Assembly: GCA_021772835.1 (NCBI GenBank)
Contig: JAJFLE010000084.1
Span: 51,975 to 115,974, forward strand
Length of the DNA: 64,000 bases
Origin: Mariprofundus sp.
Lineage (GTDB): Bacteria > Pseudomonadota > Zetaproteobacteria > Mariprofundales > Mariprofundaceae
Direction: 5' to 3'
Shown piece after piece: positions 8,691 to 17,555 of the stretch. The translations under genes and the position numbers were made by a program. Positions within the stretch are counted from its first letter, which is position 1. Every line of letters begins with the position of its first letter. The notes under the pieces were generated by a model. The model was not told the origin of the DNA and made no database searches. It was given only the letters and a program-made list of their open reading frames with translations.

Positions 8691-9542
8691 ATGGATACGC
8701 AGCCTAAACATCAAACCTCATCCGGCCAACTTTTCATCGTGGCCACACCGATTGGAAATCTGAGCGATATGACGTATCGCGCCGTAGAAACGCTGAAATC
8801 GGTTGCCGTGATTGCCGCTGAGGATACCCGTAACAGCCGCAAGTTATTGCAGCATTATGGCATCAATACGCCTATGATTACTGTGCATGAACACAATGAG
8901 CAGGCCATGCTGGATTCACTTCTGACACGTCTGAACAGTGGTGAAGATATTGCCCTGATTTCCGATGCCGGTACTCCACTCATCTCTGATCCCGGATACC
9001 GCTTGGTCTCCGGACTGCGGCGAGAGGCCATTCGCATTACACCGATTCCCGGTGCCAGCAGTATTTTAACCGCCCTGTGTGCCGCAGGTTTACCAACCGA
9101 TCATTTCCGCTATGCAGGGTTTCTTGCCCGTAGCGGCAATAACCGCCGCGAAGCATTAAACAGGTTGATCGGTTCCGATGAGACTTCAATCATTCTGGAG
9201 TCACCACGAAGACTTCTGGCTACCCTCAGAGAAATCCAGAAACTGGACAATAACAGGGAAGTGGTAGTCGCTCGTGAGCTAACCAAATTGTATGAAGAGT
9301 TTGTTTCAGGCCCCGTACACGAAGTTATCACTCATTTCGAGCAACATGAACCGCGAGGAGAAATTGTCCTGTTGCTCGCACCTGCCAGTGAAGAAGCGGT
9401 GGATCTTTCTGACCAGCAAATCATTGCATGCCTGAATGCCGAAGCCATGCAGGCCCTGCCTCCTTCAGCTCGCGCCAAAGCCGTTGCCAAAACTCTGGAT
9501 GTACCAAAATCGAGGGTCTACGCACTTATCAACAACACATGA
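8691..9542 (+). CDS. rsmI: 16S rRNA (cytidine-1402-2'-O)-methyltransferase RsmI
   Basis: A 283-residue SAM-dependent tetrapyrrole-methylase-fold enzyme that methylates C1402 of 16S rRNA. The family start LFIVATPIGNLSDMTYRA, the middle SDAGTPLISDPGYRLV and PIPGASSILTAL are all present. It overlaps yraN by four bases (ATGA) and heads the operon rsmI-yraN-SIS-unknown-dolP-rfaE2. Confidence 0.95.
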   Translation: MDTQPKHQTSSGQLFIVATPIGNLSDMTYRAVETLKSVAVIAAEDTRNSRKLLQHYGINTPMITVHEHNEQAMLDSLLTRLNSGEDIALISDAGTPLISDPGYRLVSGLRREAIRITPIPGASSILTALCAAGLPTDHFRYAGFLARSGNNRREALNRLIGSDETSIILESPRRLLATLREIQKLDNNREVVVARELTKLYEEFVSGPVHEVITHFEQHEPRGEIVLLLAPASEEAVDLSDQQIIACLNAEAMQALPPSARAKAVAKTLDVPKSRVYALINNT

Positions 9543-9901
9543 GTACGGCTCAGGGACAAGCAGGTGAAGAACGGGCAGCCCGCTTTCTCAAACGCAAGGG
9601 CTTCAAAATTCTGGGGCGTAATATCCGCCTCGGCCGCGGAGAGTTGGATATCGTTGCGTGCAATCACGATCTGCTACTGTTTGTTGAAGTAAAAACGCAC
9701 AAAACCCGCGAGTCCGGGTTATTGGCCTTGCATGAAGACAAATGTGCCAGACTGTTATCGGCAGCAGAATCATGGCGCGCCATCCATGCCCAGTACGCAC
9801 ATTTACAATGCCGCTTTGATTTAATCATTGTCACCCCTAGACTCGGCTTACTTAGCTGGGTTTCACCCCGCATCGAACATATGAGGAATATTATCAACTG
9901 A
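9539..9901 (+). CDS. yraN: YraN/UPF0102 nuclease-fold protein
   Basis: A 120-residue protein with the UPF0102 endonuclease-like core: GEERAARFLKRKGFKILGRN, then RGELDIVA and LFVEVKTHK, where E, D and E-x-K match the restriction-endonuclease-like metal site. Cellular role unproven. The start at ATG 9539 overlaps the rsmI stop. It ends one base into the next gene's start, so translation is coupled along the operon. Confidence 0.92.
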   Translation: MSTAQGQAGEERAARFLKRKGFKILGRNIRLGRGELDIVACNHDLLLFVEVKTHKTRESGLLALHEDKCARLLSAAESWRAIHAQYAHLQCRFDLIIVTPRLGLLSWVSPRIEHMRNIIN

Positions 9902-10488
9902 TGAATAGTGATCTGATCCGCAAAGCCATGTTAGATGGCATCGAGCTTCGCCAATCATGTAGCGAAAGTATGACCGAACCGCTGCTTAAAGCGGCCCGCA
10001 CCATCGTCGAGTGTCTGCAGGGCGGAGGCAAAGTACTGGCCTGCGGCAATGGTGGGTCGGCTGCCGATGCACAACATTTTGCGGCAGAACTGGTCAACCG
10101 TTTTGAAATGAACCGGCGAGGACTGGCTGCTGTTGCCCTCACCCACGATGCATCAGTGATCACCAGTATCGCCAACGATTTTTCATTTGATCAGATATTT
10201 TCACGCCAGGTCGAAGCCTTAGGCCGCCCCGGCGATCTGTTGCTGGCCATATCCACCAGTGGTGCCTCAGCAAATGTGATTGCAGCCGTCGACAGGGCTG
10301 GAGAGATCGGTATGAGTGTCATTGCCCTGACCGGTAAAAACGGTGGTGAACTTGGCCAGAATGACAACATCAGCGTACACTTGAACATCAACCATGCTTC
10401 AACACCGCGCATTCAGGAGATGCACATCACCTGCCTGCATATCCTATGCACACTGGTGGATGATGAAATGTTTGGAGGGGCCTCATGA
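9901..10488 (+). CDS. gmhA: SIS-domain phosphoheptose isomerase / DiaA-type protein
   Basis: A 195-residue SIS-fold protein. GmhA makes D-glycero-D-manno-heptose 7-phosphate for LPS core; its paralogue DiaA promotes DnaA assembly at oriC. Motifs seen are CGNGGSAADAQHFAAELVNRFE, STSGASANVI and the C-terminal RIQEMHI. The position after rsmI-yraN and before dolP is the E. coli diaA position, but rfaE2 is in the same operon, which favours a heptose role. The motifs do not settle gmhA versus diaA; one protein may serve either function. Confidence 0.85.
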   Translation: MNSDLIRKAMLDGIELRQSCSESMTEPLLKAARTIVECLQGGGKVLACGNGGSAADAQHFAAELVNRFEMNRRGLAAVALTHDASVITSIANDFSFDQIFSRQVEALGRPGDLLLAISTSGASANVIAAVDRAGEIGMSVIALTGKNGGELGQNDNISVHLNINHASTPRIQEMHITCLHILCTLVDDEMFGGAS

Positions 10489-11438
10489 CGATCAAACCAC
10501 TTTCGTTCACAAAGATTAAAACCGTTCCGCTGTCCAAACGCGATGTGGACAGTGACGGCAAAGATTTTGCCGCTCCATACAAGGCCGGTACCGGTTTCGA
10601 AAATTTCCTCTGCAGCCTGCCCAATCTCGGTTGTGCCGGAGACCTGTTCCGCCTGCGCGATGCCATCGTGTCAGCGCACCGGCACGGGCATCAGGTCTTT
10701 CTTGCCTGCGGCGGCCATGTCTTTGATTCTGGACTTGGCCCGCTGATCTGCCGCCTGATTGAGCAGAAGCTTGTGACCGGTATCATTCTTACAGGTGCTG
10801 CCCTGGAGCAGGATATCGAAATTGCCATGCTCGGGCAGACGGTATCGGCCAGTGACCGGGCTCTGAGTGATGGTAAATACTGTATCACCGAAGAAACAGG
10901 CTGTATGATCAATGATGCAATTAATTATGGTACATCCGAGAACTGGGGTCTGGGTCAAAGTGTAGGCAAACGTCTGATAGAATCAGATCTGGAACACCTT
11001 GACCACTCTGTAGTCGCGACAGCTGTTCGTTACGGCATTCCGGTCACTGTACACCCTGCCATAGGTGCCGATGCTTTCGGCATGCACCCTGCAGCACATG
11101 GTGAATCCATCGGTGCAGCAGGCTTCAGAGATTTTCGTTTGCTTGCCGGCATGTTGGCAGAAGCCAATCACGGCGTTGTCATCAATATCGCATCGAGTGT
11201 AGTTCTGCCACGCGTACTGCTTCAGGCAGTCGATGCAGCACGCAATCTTGGCAACAACATTGAAAACATTACGTCTGCAGTAATCGACCCGGCTGCCAGC
11301 ACCAACGCCATAACGGATGTAGTGACCCGTTTGTCACTGCCCAATGGCAAGGGATACTGGTTATCCGGCCCGGATGAAATTCTCGTGCCTCTGCTATTCG
11401 CCGCTGTTCTGGAAGCTCTGGGTGATGAAATAATATGA
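10485..11438 (+). CDS. Conserved protein of unknown function, Rossmann-like
   Basis: A 317-residue soluble protein with start and stop overlapping both neighbours, so it belongs to the operon. Distinct stretches are QVFLACGGHVFDSGLGPL, TGIILTGAALEQDIEIAM, the polar segment EETGCMINDAINYG, a possible metal-binding HPAIGADAFGMHPAAHGE and NIASSVVLPRVLLQAVD. The alternating strand/Gly-rich-turn pattern suggests a nucleotide- or sugar-phosphate-binding fold, with remote deoxyhypusine-synthase-like flavour. I do not assign a reaction. Its place between the isomerase and dolP/rfaE2 hints at a heptose or envelope role. Confidence 0.8.
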   Translation: MTIKPLSFTKIKTVPLSKRDVDSDGKDFAAPYKAGTGFENFLCSLPNLGCAGDLFRLRDAIVSAHRHGHQVFLACGGHVFDSGLGPLICRLIEQKLVTGIILTGAALEQDIEIAMLGQTVSASDRALSDGKYCITEETGCMINDAINYGTSENWGLGQSVGKRLIESDLEHLDHSVVATAVRYGIPVTVHPAIGADAFGMHPAAHGESIGAAGFRDFRLLAGMLAEANHGVVINIASSVVLPRVLLQAVDAARNLGNNIENITSAVIDPAASTNAITDVVTRLSLPNGKGYWLSGPDEILVPLLFAAVLEALGDEII

Positions 11439-11461
11439 ACAACACAACAGGAGATTTTTCC

Positions 11462-12034
11462 ATGTTCACATGGCGTTTGATTGCACTATGTGCTTTACCA
11501 CTTTTTCTTTCCGGCTGCTTTGCGGCAGTTGTCGGAGGCACAGCCGCTGTAAGTTCTGGTGTTCACGATCAGCGTAGCATCGGCACCCAAATCGATGATG
11601 TGACTCTATCCACAAAAATCGATGCCCGCCTGATAGCAGAGAAGGATATGCCATCACGGTGGGTCAGCGTTCAGGTTATAGAGGGAAAGGCTACTCTGAC
11701 CGGCCACCTGCCAACCGAACGACATATTCAACGCGCCATATACATTACCGAAAGTATCAGGGGCGTTCGCTCCGTACATTCAGAGTTACTGGTTGGGAAA
11801 CCGGCAATAGGTGCCATGATGTCCGATTCTTGGATTACAGCACAGGTCAAAACAAAGCTGTGGAACGATAAGCTGGTCTCCGGCTTCTCCATCAAGGTGG
11901 ATACTGTCGAAGGCAAAGTATATCTGCAGGGTATAGTCAATGACTTCGTTCAACGCCAGCGTGCCAAAGATATCGCCCTGAAAGTGGAAGGCGTGACTGC
12001 CATTGTTGACCTGATGCAAGTCGCCGCGAAGTGA
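11462..12034 (+). CDS. dolP: DolP/YraP-like BON-domain outer-membrane lipoprotein
   Basis: A 190-residue lipoprotein with lipobox LSGC and two BON domains (about 45-110 and 120-188). The second has the core DTVEGKVYLQGIVND. In E. coli DolP binds anionic phospholipid at division sites and supports outer-membrane integrity. The ATG at 11462 is preferred over 11435 because AGGAG lies 8 bases before it and the signal peptide then starts correctly. The position downstream of the SIS gene matches the E. coli order. Confidence 0.88.
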   Translation: MFTWRLIALCALPLFLSGCFAAVVGGTAAVSSGVHDQRSIGTQIDDVTLSTKIDARLIAEKDMPSRWVSVQVIEGKATLTGHLPTERHIQRAIYITESIRGVRSVHSELLVGKPAIGAMMSDSWITAQVKTKLWNDKLVSGFSIKVDTVEGKVYLQGIVNDFVQRQRAKDIALKVEGVTAIVDLMQVAAK

Positions 12035-12513
12035 ATCACAGACAAGCCTGGAAGGATGCCGTAAGGCAGGTTGAATCTTGGAAAGCGGCGGGCAAAACTG
12101 TCGTTCTCACAAATGGTTGTTTCGACCTGCTGCATCCGGGACATATCGATTATCTGCACAAGGCACGTGAACTCGGTGATATACTGATTGTCGGTCTCAA
12201 CGATGATGACTCCATCTCACGTCTAAAGGGACCTGAGCGGCCTATCAACCCGATAAATGATCGTAGCATCATGCTTGCGGCACTCAAGTCGGTTGATCTG
12301 GTTGTGCCTTTCTCTGAGGACACACCGCTTGCCCTGATTTCGACTCTTCTGCCGGATATTCTGGTCAAAGGCGGCGATTACAAACCGGACGAAATCGTCG
12401 GAGCACAACAAGTCAGAGATAACGGCGGTTTTGTCACAATCATAACCTTTGTTGACGGCCACTCCACCAGCTCACTTATCAAGCGTATTCAGGCAGTCGG
12501 CCAGATGGCCTGA
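12031..12513 (+). CDS. rfaE2: D-glycero-beta-D-manno-heptose 1-phosphate adenylyltransferase
   Basis: A 160-residue nucleotidyltransferase equivalent to the C-terminal half of E. coli HldE; it makes ADP-heptose precursor for LPS core. Seen are TNGCFDLLHPGHIDYLHKA (the HxGH motif) and the late KGGDYKPDEIVGA. It starts at GTG 12031 overlapping the dolP stop. The kinase half is not in this window, so it is a split rfaE1/rfaE2 system. Confidence 0.93.
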   Translation: MNHRQAWKDAVRQVESWKAAGKTVVLTNGCFDLLHPGHIDYLHKARELGDILIVGLNDDDSISRLKGPERPINPINDRSIMLAALKSVDLVVPFSEDTPLALISTLLPDILVKGGDYKPDEIVGAQQVRDNGGFVTIITFVDGHSTSSLIKRIQAVGQMA

Positions 12514-12535
12514 GTAGCATTGATGCTGTTAGACG

Positions 12536-13708
12536 ATGAGTGAACAAAAACTGAGAATTGTCGCTGACGCGCACATCTGGGGTGTGGAATCCGCATTTTC
12601 TGCGCTGCCGGGTTTCGACGTTGACCTGCATATTCTTGAAAATCGGGATATATGCCGACAAACACTCATGGATACTGACATCCTGCTCACCCGTTCATCG
12701 ACCATAGTAAATGCCAACCTTCTGGCTGAAACTGCTGTTCGTTTTGCAGCCACAGCTACGATTGGCGACGATCATTATGATAAACAGTGGCTTGATGCCA
12801 ATAACATCACCTGGGCCAATGCAGCAGGTTCATCCACGGGATCTGTGATTGAATACATGCTCGCTGTATTACTGGAGATGCAAGATCGCGATATCATCTC
12901 AATCCCGAATACCACTATCGGCATTATTGGTGTAGGTCGTATTGGCAGAGCATTGGCAACAGTTTGTCAGTCTATGGGCATGAATATCTTGCTCAACGAC
13001 CCGCCCAGATCCCGTTCTGAGGGAGAAAAAGGCTTCTGCTCACTGGATCAGTTACTGAATCAGGCTGATTTACTCACACTGCACACACCTCTGATTCGTG
13101 GAGGTGACGATTGTACAAAACATCTGCTCAATGCAGAGAGACTGAATCAGTTTAAAGGACGCGGTATTATCAATGCCGCACGCGGCAGTTGTGTTGATAA
13201 TATGGCACTTGTGCAGTGGCTGGATGACGATACATCCAGGTTTGCAGCACTCGATTGCTGGGAACATGAACCGCATCCAGACAGGTCTCTGCTTGCACAT
13301 GCAGGCATGGCCATCGCCACACCTCACATCGCTGGCCATTCTCTTGATGGAAAAGCCACTAACACGCAGTACATCTACCATGCGCTGTGTCACTATCTGC
13401 ATATCGAGCCTGTATGGAATATACAAAACCATCTGCCTTCCGCTGACTTTCCTCACACGATTTCAGCGCAGGGCGGTAGCTGGCATCAGTTGCACACTGC
13501 AGCCAACTACCTGTATCCGTTGGCTGAAGATGATGAAACCATGAAATCGTGGTCGGATCTGACCCATAGTGAACTAGCCCATGCCTTTAGCGGTTACCGT
13601 CGCCACTATCCGGCTCGCCGCGCCTGGCATTGCTCTCCCATTCACTTTACTCATGCCGACGAGCAAGCCCTGCAGCTTGCGAATGCCATTGGCATAAAAG
13701 TTGTATAG
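12536..13708 (+). CDS. pdxB: Erythronate-4-phosphate dehydrogenase PdxB
   Basis: A 390-residue D-2-hydroxyacid dehydrogenase of vitamin B6 synthesis. The NAD-binding motif GIIGVGRIGRALA is near residue 125, the catalytic Arg lies in NAARGSCVDN, and Glu and His are in DCWEHEP and TPHIAGHSLDGKA. The last motif is typical of PdxB rather than generic dehydrogenases. The gene follows rfaE2 after 22 bp and is followed by orn after 9 bp. Confidence 0.9.
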   Translation: MSEQKLRIVADAHIWGVESAFSALPGFDVDLHILENRDICRQTLMDTDILLTRSSTIVNANLLAETAVRFAATATIGDDHYDKQWLDANNITWANAAGSSTGSVIEYMLAVLLEMQDRDIISIPNTTIGIIGVGRIGRALATVCQSMGMNILLNDPPRSRSEGEKGFCSLDQLLNQADLLTLHTPLIRGGDDCTKHLLNAERLNQFKGRGIINAARGSCVDNMALVQWLDDDTSRFAALDCWEHEPHPDRSLLAHAGMAIATPHIAGHSLDGKATNTQYIYHALCHYLHIEPVWNIQNHLPSADFPHTISAQGGSWHQLHTAANYLYPLAEDDETMKSWSDLTHSELAHAFSGYRRHYPARRAWHCSPIHFTHADEQALQLANAIGIKVV

Positions 13709-13717
13709 GTTAAGCTC

Positions 13718-14257
13718 ATGAAGAATGTGACTAACAATCTGGTCTGGATGGACCTTGAAATGACCGGGCTTGATCCGGACGTAGAAACCATTATCGAGAT
13801 CGCTACGATTATCACTGATGGCAAACTGAATATTCTCGCTGAAGGGCCCAGTCTCGTCATTCATCAACCCGATGATATTCTTGATCGCATGGATGAATGG
13901 AATACCAAACATCATGGTGATTCCGGTCTGATAGCCAAAGTTCGTGCATCCAAACTGTCCTTAGCTGATGCTGAAGAACAGACACTGGCATTCATCAAAC
14001 AGTATGTGGTCAAAGGTGAGTCACCATTATGCGGCAACTCCATTCATCAGGACCGACGTTTTCTTGTGCGTTATATGCCTAATCTTGAAGCCTATGTGCA
14101 TTACCGAAACATCGATGTTAGCACCATTAAGGAGCTGGGTCGCCGTTGGTATCCGACTAAAAAAGCTCCTATCAAAAGAGCGCAGCATCTGGCTCTGTCC
14201 GATGTGCGCGAATCTATTAAAGAGCTGGCCTATTACCGCAAACACATCTTCAGATAA
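13718..14257 (+). CDS. orn: Oligoribonuclease Orn
   Basis: A 179-residue DEDDh 3'-5' exonuclease that destroys dinucleotides, including pGpG from c-di-GMP breakdown. The acidic motif [11 protein letters not shown], the central [11 protein letters not shown] and the late [11 protein letters not shown] carry the metal ligands. It fits functionally with the GGDEF and PilZ genes elsewhere in the window. Last gene of the rsmI-to-orn plus-strand run. Confidence 0.96.
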   Translation: MKNVTNNLVWMDLEMTGLDPDVETIIEIATIITDGKLNILAEGPSLVIHQPDDILDRMDEWNTKHHGDSGLIAKVRASKLSLADAEEQTLAFIKQYVVKGESPLCGNSIHQDRRFLVRYMPNLEAYVHYRNIDVSTIKELGRRWYPTKKAPIKRAQHLALSDVRESIKELAYYRKHIFR

Positions 14258-14337
14258 TGTAGTGTGTGATTCGTCACATTGGTAAGACTCCCCTGCTATA
14301 CCATTCAAACCGTCTGAATTCCAAAGAGAGGTTTATT

Positions 14338-15801
14338 ATGGCATCACGCTTATTTTATCTGTTCTTCATTTCTCTATCGCTATTTTCTGTTTCACCACCT
14401 GCACAAGCTGCAACACTGGATGAGGTCAAGCAGGCTATTGCCGAGGCTGAGGCGCTGCGTGCAACTGAATTTGCACCCGCTCACCTCCATGCTGCAAAAC
14501 AATCTCTGAATCAGGCCCAGGATCTGTTAATTCAAAAAGCTGGCAATAATCAAGTGCTTGGCCTTCTTGATCAAGCGGCTGGCGAAGCAGCTGCTGCGTC
14601 GCGAACGTCTCAGGAATTCACTCAAAATTTCTCCAGCCTGGTAGAATCCCGCGACCGTTTGCAACTCGCGGGTGATGAATACATGCGAGATGATCTGGCA
14701 GAACGCTCTGAAAAAGAATTTTCCGGTGTAGTGAATGCAGCAGAAAGCGGTCATATGAAAAAAGCCCGCAAAGAGGCAGTAAATGCCCGCCGCACATTCA
14801 ATGCAGCACAGGTAGTAGCAGCCCGCGAACAGTTTGTACGCCCCATCGCTAAATCCATCTCCCAAGCGCGTAAAAACAAAGGCCGCGAGTACGCCCCCAA
14901 AGCCTTTAACAAAGCCTCTGCCATGCAAAAAAAGGTCAAAGGACTGATTCAATCGGACCCGGATGCACAGACACAAGCATATGCACTGTATCAGCAGGGA
15001 TACAAGTCAGCACAGCATGCCTTTCGTGTTGCAAACCTTGGTACTCAGATGAATAAAAAACCGCAATTACTTGAGGGCTGGGTTGATGCCAATGATGCAC
15101 GCATGGTAATTTTGGCAAATACTCTTGGTATCCAGCTTGACCGCAGCCAATCACCTGAGGTTCAACTGTCTATGCTGAAACAGGCTATTGAAGATATGCA
15201 GAGTGAACATAAAGCGCAGCTCGCCGATGCTGACAAACAATCACGTGAATTGAGTGAAAAACTTGCCAAATACCAGGGTGACATGGCCAGCATGGAAGGC
15301 GAACTCAGTGTGATGGCTGAAATGCGTCGCAAACTGCAACTCAAACGCGAGGCAGAAGCAAAAATCAAACGCCTGACCAAACTGTTCAGTCCGGATGACG
15401 TCGAGATCCTGCTTACACCGGATGCGGATGTGATTTTTCGTATGAAAACGCTGAATTTCAGAAGCGGCAGTGCGGTGATTCCAACACAGACTTACGCCCT
15501 GCTCGACAATGCCATCAAATCGATTGAAATATTCCCCAAGCGCAGCGTGCGCATCGAAGGCCATACCGACTTCATGGGTGGAAATGGGTATAATCAGGTT
15601 CTTTCCGAGCGCCGTGCCAATGCTGTGAAAGGTTACCTGCATCAGAATATGCCTGAGTTCACCAACACATTGAATGCCGTCGGCCATGGTGAAGAGAAGC
15701 CGATCGCCAACAATGAAACAGCAGCAGGCCGTACCAAAAACCGTCGTATCGATATTATTCTGGTCGCACCACCTGCCGTGGCTGAGAGCAATGAACAATA
15801 G
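14338..15801 (+). CDS. OmpA-family protein with long helical N-terminal region
   Basis: A 487-residue exported protein. The signal peptide ends near PPAQAA; a DUF4398-like Ala/Gln-rich helical region (25-130), more helices and a coiled coil (about 285-345) precede a C-terminal OmpA domain (375-487) with EGHTDFMGGNGYNQVLSERRA. No lipobox, so soluble or wall-associated periplasmic. The ATG at 14338 follows a GAGAGG ribosome site; the frame is open further upstream but without a signal sequence. It echoes the smaller pair at 3438-4360 in design. Confidence 0.85.
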   Translation: MASRLFYLFFISLSLFSVSPPAQAATLDEVKQAIAEAEALRATEFAPAHLHAAKQSLNQAQDLLIQKAGNNQVLGLLDQAAGEAAAASRTSQEFTQNFSSLVESRDRLQLAGDEYMRDDLAERSEKEFSGVVNAAESGHMKKARKEAVNARRTFNAAQVVAAREQFVRPIAKSISQARKNKGREYAPKAFNKASAMQKKVKGLIQSDPDAQTQAYALYQQGYKSAQHAFRVANLGTQMNKKPQLLEGWVDANDARMVILANTLGIQLDRSQSPEVQLSMLKQAIEDMQSEHKAQLADADKQSRELSEKLAKYQGDMASMEGELSVMAEMRRKLQLKREAEAKIKRLTKLFSPDDVEILLTPDADVIFRMKTLNFRSGSAVIPTQTYALLDNAIKSIEIFPKRSVRIEGHTDFMGGNGYNQVLSERRANAVKGYLHQNMPEFTNTLNAVGHGEEKPIANNETAAGRTKNRRIDIILVAPPAVAESNEQ

Positions 15802-15837
15802 AATGGAGCCACCATAGAAGTATCATGTTCCATCACC

Positions 15838-15843
15838 TATAAT
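15838..15843 (+). promoter_or_regulatory. -10 box inside an imperfect inverted repeat
   Basis: A perfect TATAAT lies between the inverted segments ATCACC (from about 15832) and GGTGAT (ending about 15863), upstream of the 70-residue gene. The repeat could be an operator covering the promoter or a short leader hairpin. No clear -35 is seen. Confidence 0.45.
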
Positions 15844-15885
15844 AAAAGCATAGATTGGTGATCATATGACAAACAGGAGGTCGTT

Positions 15886-16098
15886 ATGTTCCTTAAAAAT
15901 GCAGCTAATGGTGATCTGGCACAAGTGGTTGATTTAAGCGAAGTCACGGATCCTAATTCATCAACCGTGACTGTACGATACCACGCCGGTGAAGAGGCGG
16001 GTGACCCTGTCGGTGTCGCCAAATCAGAGCTAACCTTCCCGTCCGGTGAAGCCCTGCCGAAATGCTGGCTGGATCCTCACTATAGAATCAGTTTCTAA
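15886..16098 (+). CDS. Conserved 70-residue protein of unknown function
   Basis: A small acidic, strand-rich soluble protein with no signal or membrane segment. The ribosome site AGGAGG precedes the ATG by 7 bases and a dedicated promoter and terminator flank it, so it is a real single-gene unit. The ending PSGEALPKCWLDPHYR is distinctive and I believe similar small proteins occur in other proteobacteria, but no function is known to me. Confidence 0.75.
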   Translation: MFLKNAANGDLAQVVDLSEVTDPNSSTVTVRYHAGEEAGDPVGVAKSELTFPSGEALPKCWLDPHYRISF

Positions 16099-16110
16099 AC
16101 GAACTCAAAT

Positions 16111-16149
16111 GCAATAAAAAGAGGTCGAGTATCGGCCTCTTTTTATTGC
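16111..16149. terminator. Bidirectional terminator between the 70-residue gene and cysS
   Basis: A 17-bp hairpin with arms beginning GCAATAAAAAGAGG and ending CCTCTTTTTATTGC, A-rich on one side and T-rich on the other, serving the convergent genes. Confidence 0.9.
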
Positions 16150-16187
16150 TTATCCGGAAATACTATTCTGCCAGCACCATAAAAAGC

Positions 16188-17555
16188 TTAAACCTTCTTC
16201 CATGATGTTCCTCTTGGACCATCTTCCAGAACAATACCCTGTGCAGCCAGGTCCTTTCGGATTGCGTCGGCTCGTGTAAAATCACGATCTTTTTTTGCCT
16301 CGGCACGCTCGGCGATAAGGCAGTCGATCCGATCGACATCAGCATCACCACCCTGGAACCATTCGTTTGCATGATGCTGAACAATACCCAACACTTCAGT
16401 CATGCCGTTGAATTGGCCAGACAGTAAGCTAATCTCATCTCCGTCATTAATGCCTTTGTTGAGCGTTCTACTGAGATCAAATAACACAGACAGTGCTTCC
16501 GGTGTATTAAAATCATCGTTCATAACATCGATAAATTTATCCGGCAGTACTACTGTATCATCTGAAGCTTCAGAGAGTCGTTTCTTTGTTTCATAAAGTC
16601 GATCCAGTGCCGACTTGGCCTCATCAAGCGCCTGATCTGAGAATTCCAGTGCTGAGCGGTAGTGGGTGCCAAGCATAAACATGCGCAGCACTTCCGGGTG
16701 ATAAGACTTCAGAACCTCTCGGATGCTAAAGAAGTTACCCAGTGACTTGGACATTTTCTCCGCGTTAATATTCACAAAACCATTATGCAGCCAGTAGCGG
16801 GCAAAACCGCCGCCATTGGCAGCACGTGCCTGTGCAATCTCATTTTCATGATGCGGAAATTTCAGATCCATGCCGCCACCGTGAATGTCGAAGGTGGTAC
16901 CAAGATGTGAACAACTCATCGCCGAGCACTCGATATGCCAGCCCGGTCGGCCAGGCCCCCACGGTGAATCCCAGCCGGGCTCGTCTGCCTTGGCCATCTT
17001 CCAGAGTACAAAATCAAGCGGATCCCGCTTGCTATGATCAACATCGACGCGACTTCCCGATTCCAGATCATCAATATTCTTGCCCGATAGTAGTCCATAT
17101 TCCGGAAACTTACGTACGGCATAAAGCACATCACCGGAATCAGAGACATAGGCATGCTCCTTCGCGACCAGTACTGAGATCATCTCGATCATCTCATCCA
17201 TATGCGCAGTCGCGCGTGGCTCATGTGTTGGTCTGGCACAACCCAAAACATCAGCATCCTCGTGGAAAGCTGAAATCATTTTGGTGGTCAGTTGAGAGAT
17301 TGTAATACCACGTTCATTGGCTCGACTTATAATTTTATCATCCACATCGGTGAAGTTGCGTACATAATTGACATCATAACCAAGCCGTTGCAGCCAGCGA
17401 TTGATGATATCGAACACCACCATCACACGTGCATGGCCAACATGACAGTAATCATAAACAGTTACGCCGCAGACATACATGCCTACTTTGCCTGCAACCA
17501 GAGGGGTAAACAGCTCCTTCTTGCGGCTGATCGTGTTGTAAACATGCAAACTCAT
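16188..17555 (-). CDS. cysS: Cysteinyl-tRNA synthetase
   Basis: A class I synthetase of 455 residues charging tRNA-Cys. The Zn-site cysteine is in YVCGVTVYD; the HIGH-type motif is [13 protein letters not shown]; the KMSKS motif is KMSKSLGNF. The start at ATG 17555 (MSLHVYN) overlaps the gltX stop (ATGA), so the two synthetases are co-translated; the longer reading frame to 17594 lies within gltX. Last gene of the minus-strand run. Confidence 0.97.
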   Translation of the reverse strand: MSLHVYNTISRKKELFTPLVAGKVGMYVCGVTVYDYCHVGHARVMVVFDIINRWLQRLGYDVNYVRNFTDVDDKIISRANERGITISQLTTKMISAFHEDADVLGCARPTHEPRATAHMDEMIEMISVLVAKEHAYVSDSGDVLYAVRKFPEYGLLSGKNIDDLESGSRVDVDHSKRDPLDFVLWKMAKADEPGWDSPWGPGRPGWHIECSAMSCSHLGTTFDIHGGGMDLKFPHHENEIAQARAANGGGFARYWLHNGFVNINAEKMSKSLGNFFSIREVLKSYHPEVLRMFMLGTHYRSALEFSDQALDEAKSALDRLYETKKRLSEASDDTVVLPDKFIDVMNDDFNTPEALSVLFDLSRTLNKGINDGDEISLLSGQFNGMTEVLGIVQHHANEWFQGGDADVDRIDCLIAERAEAKKDRDFTRADAIRKDLAAQGIVLEDGPRGTSWKKV

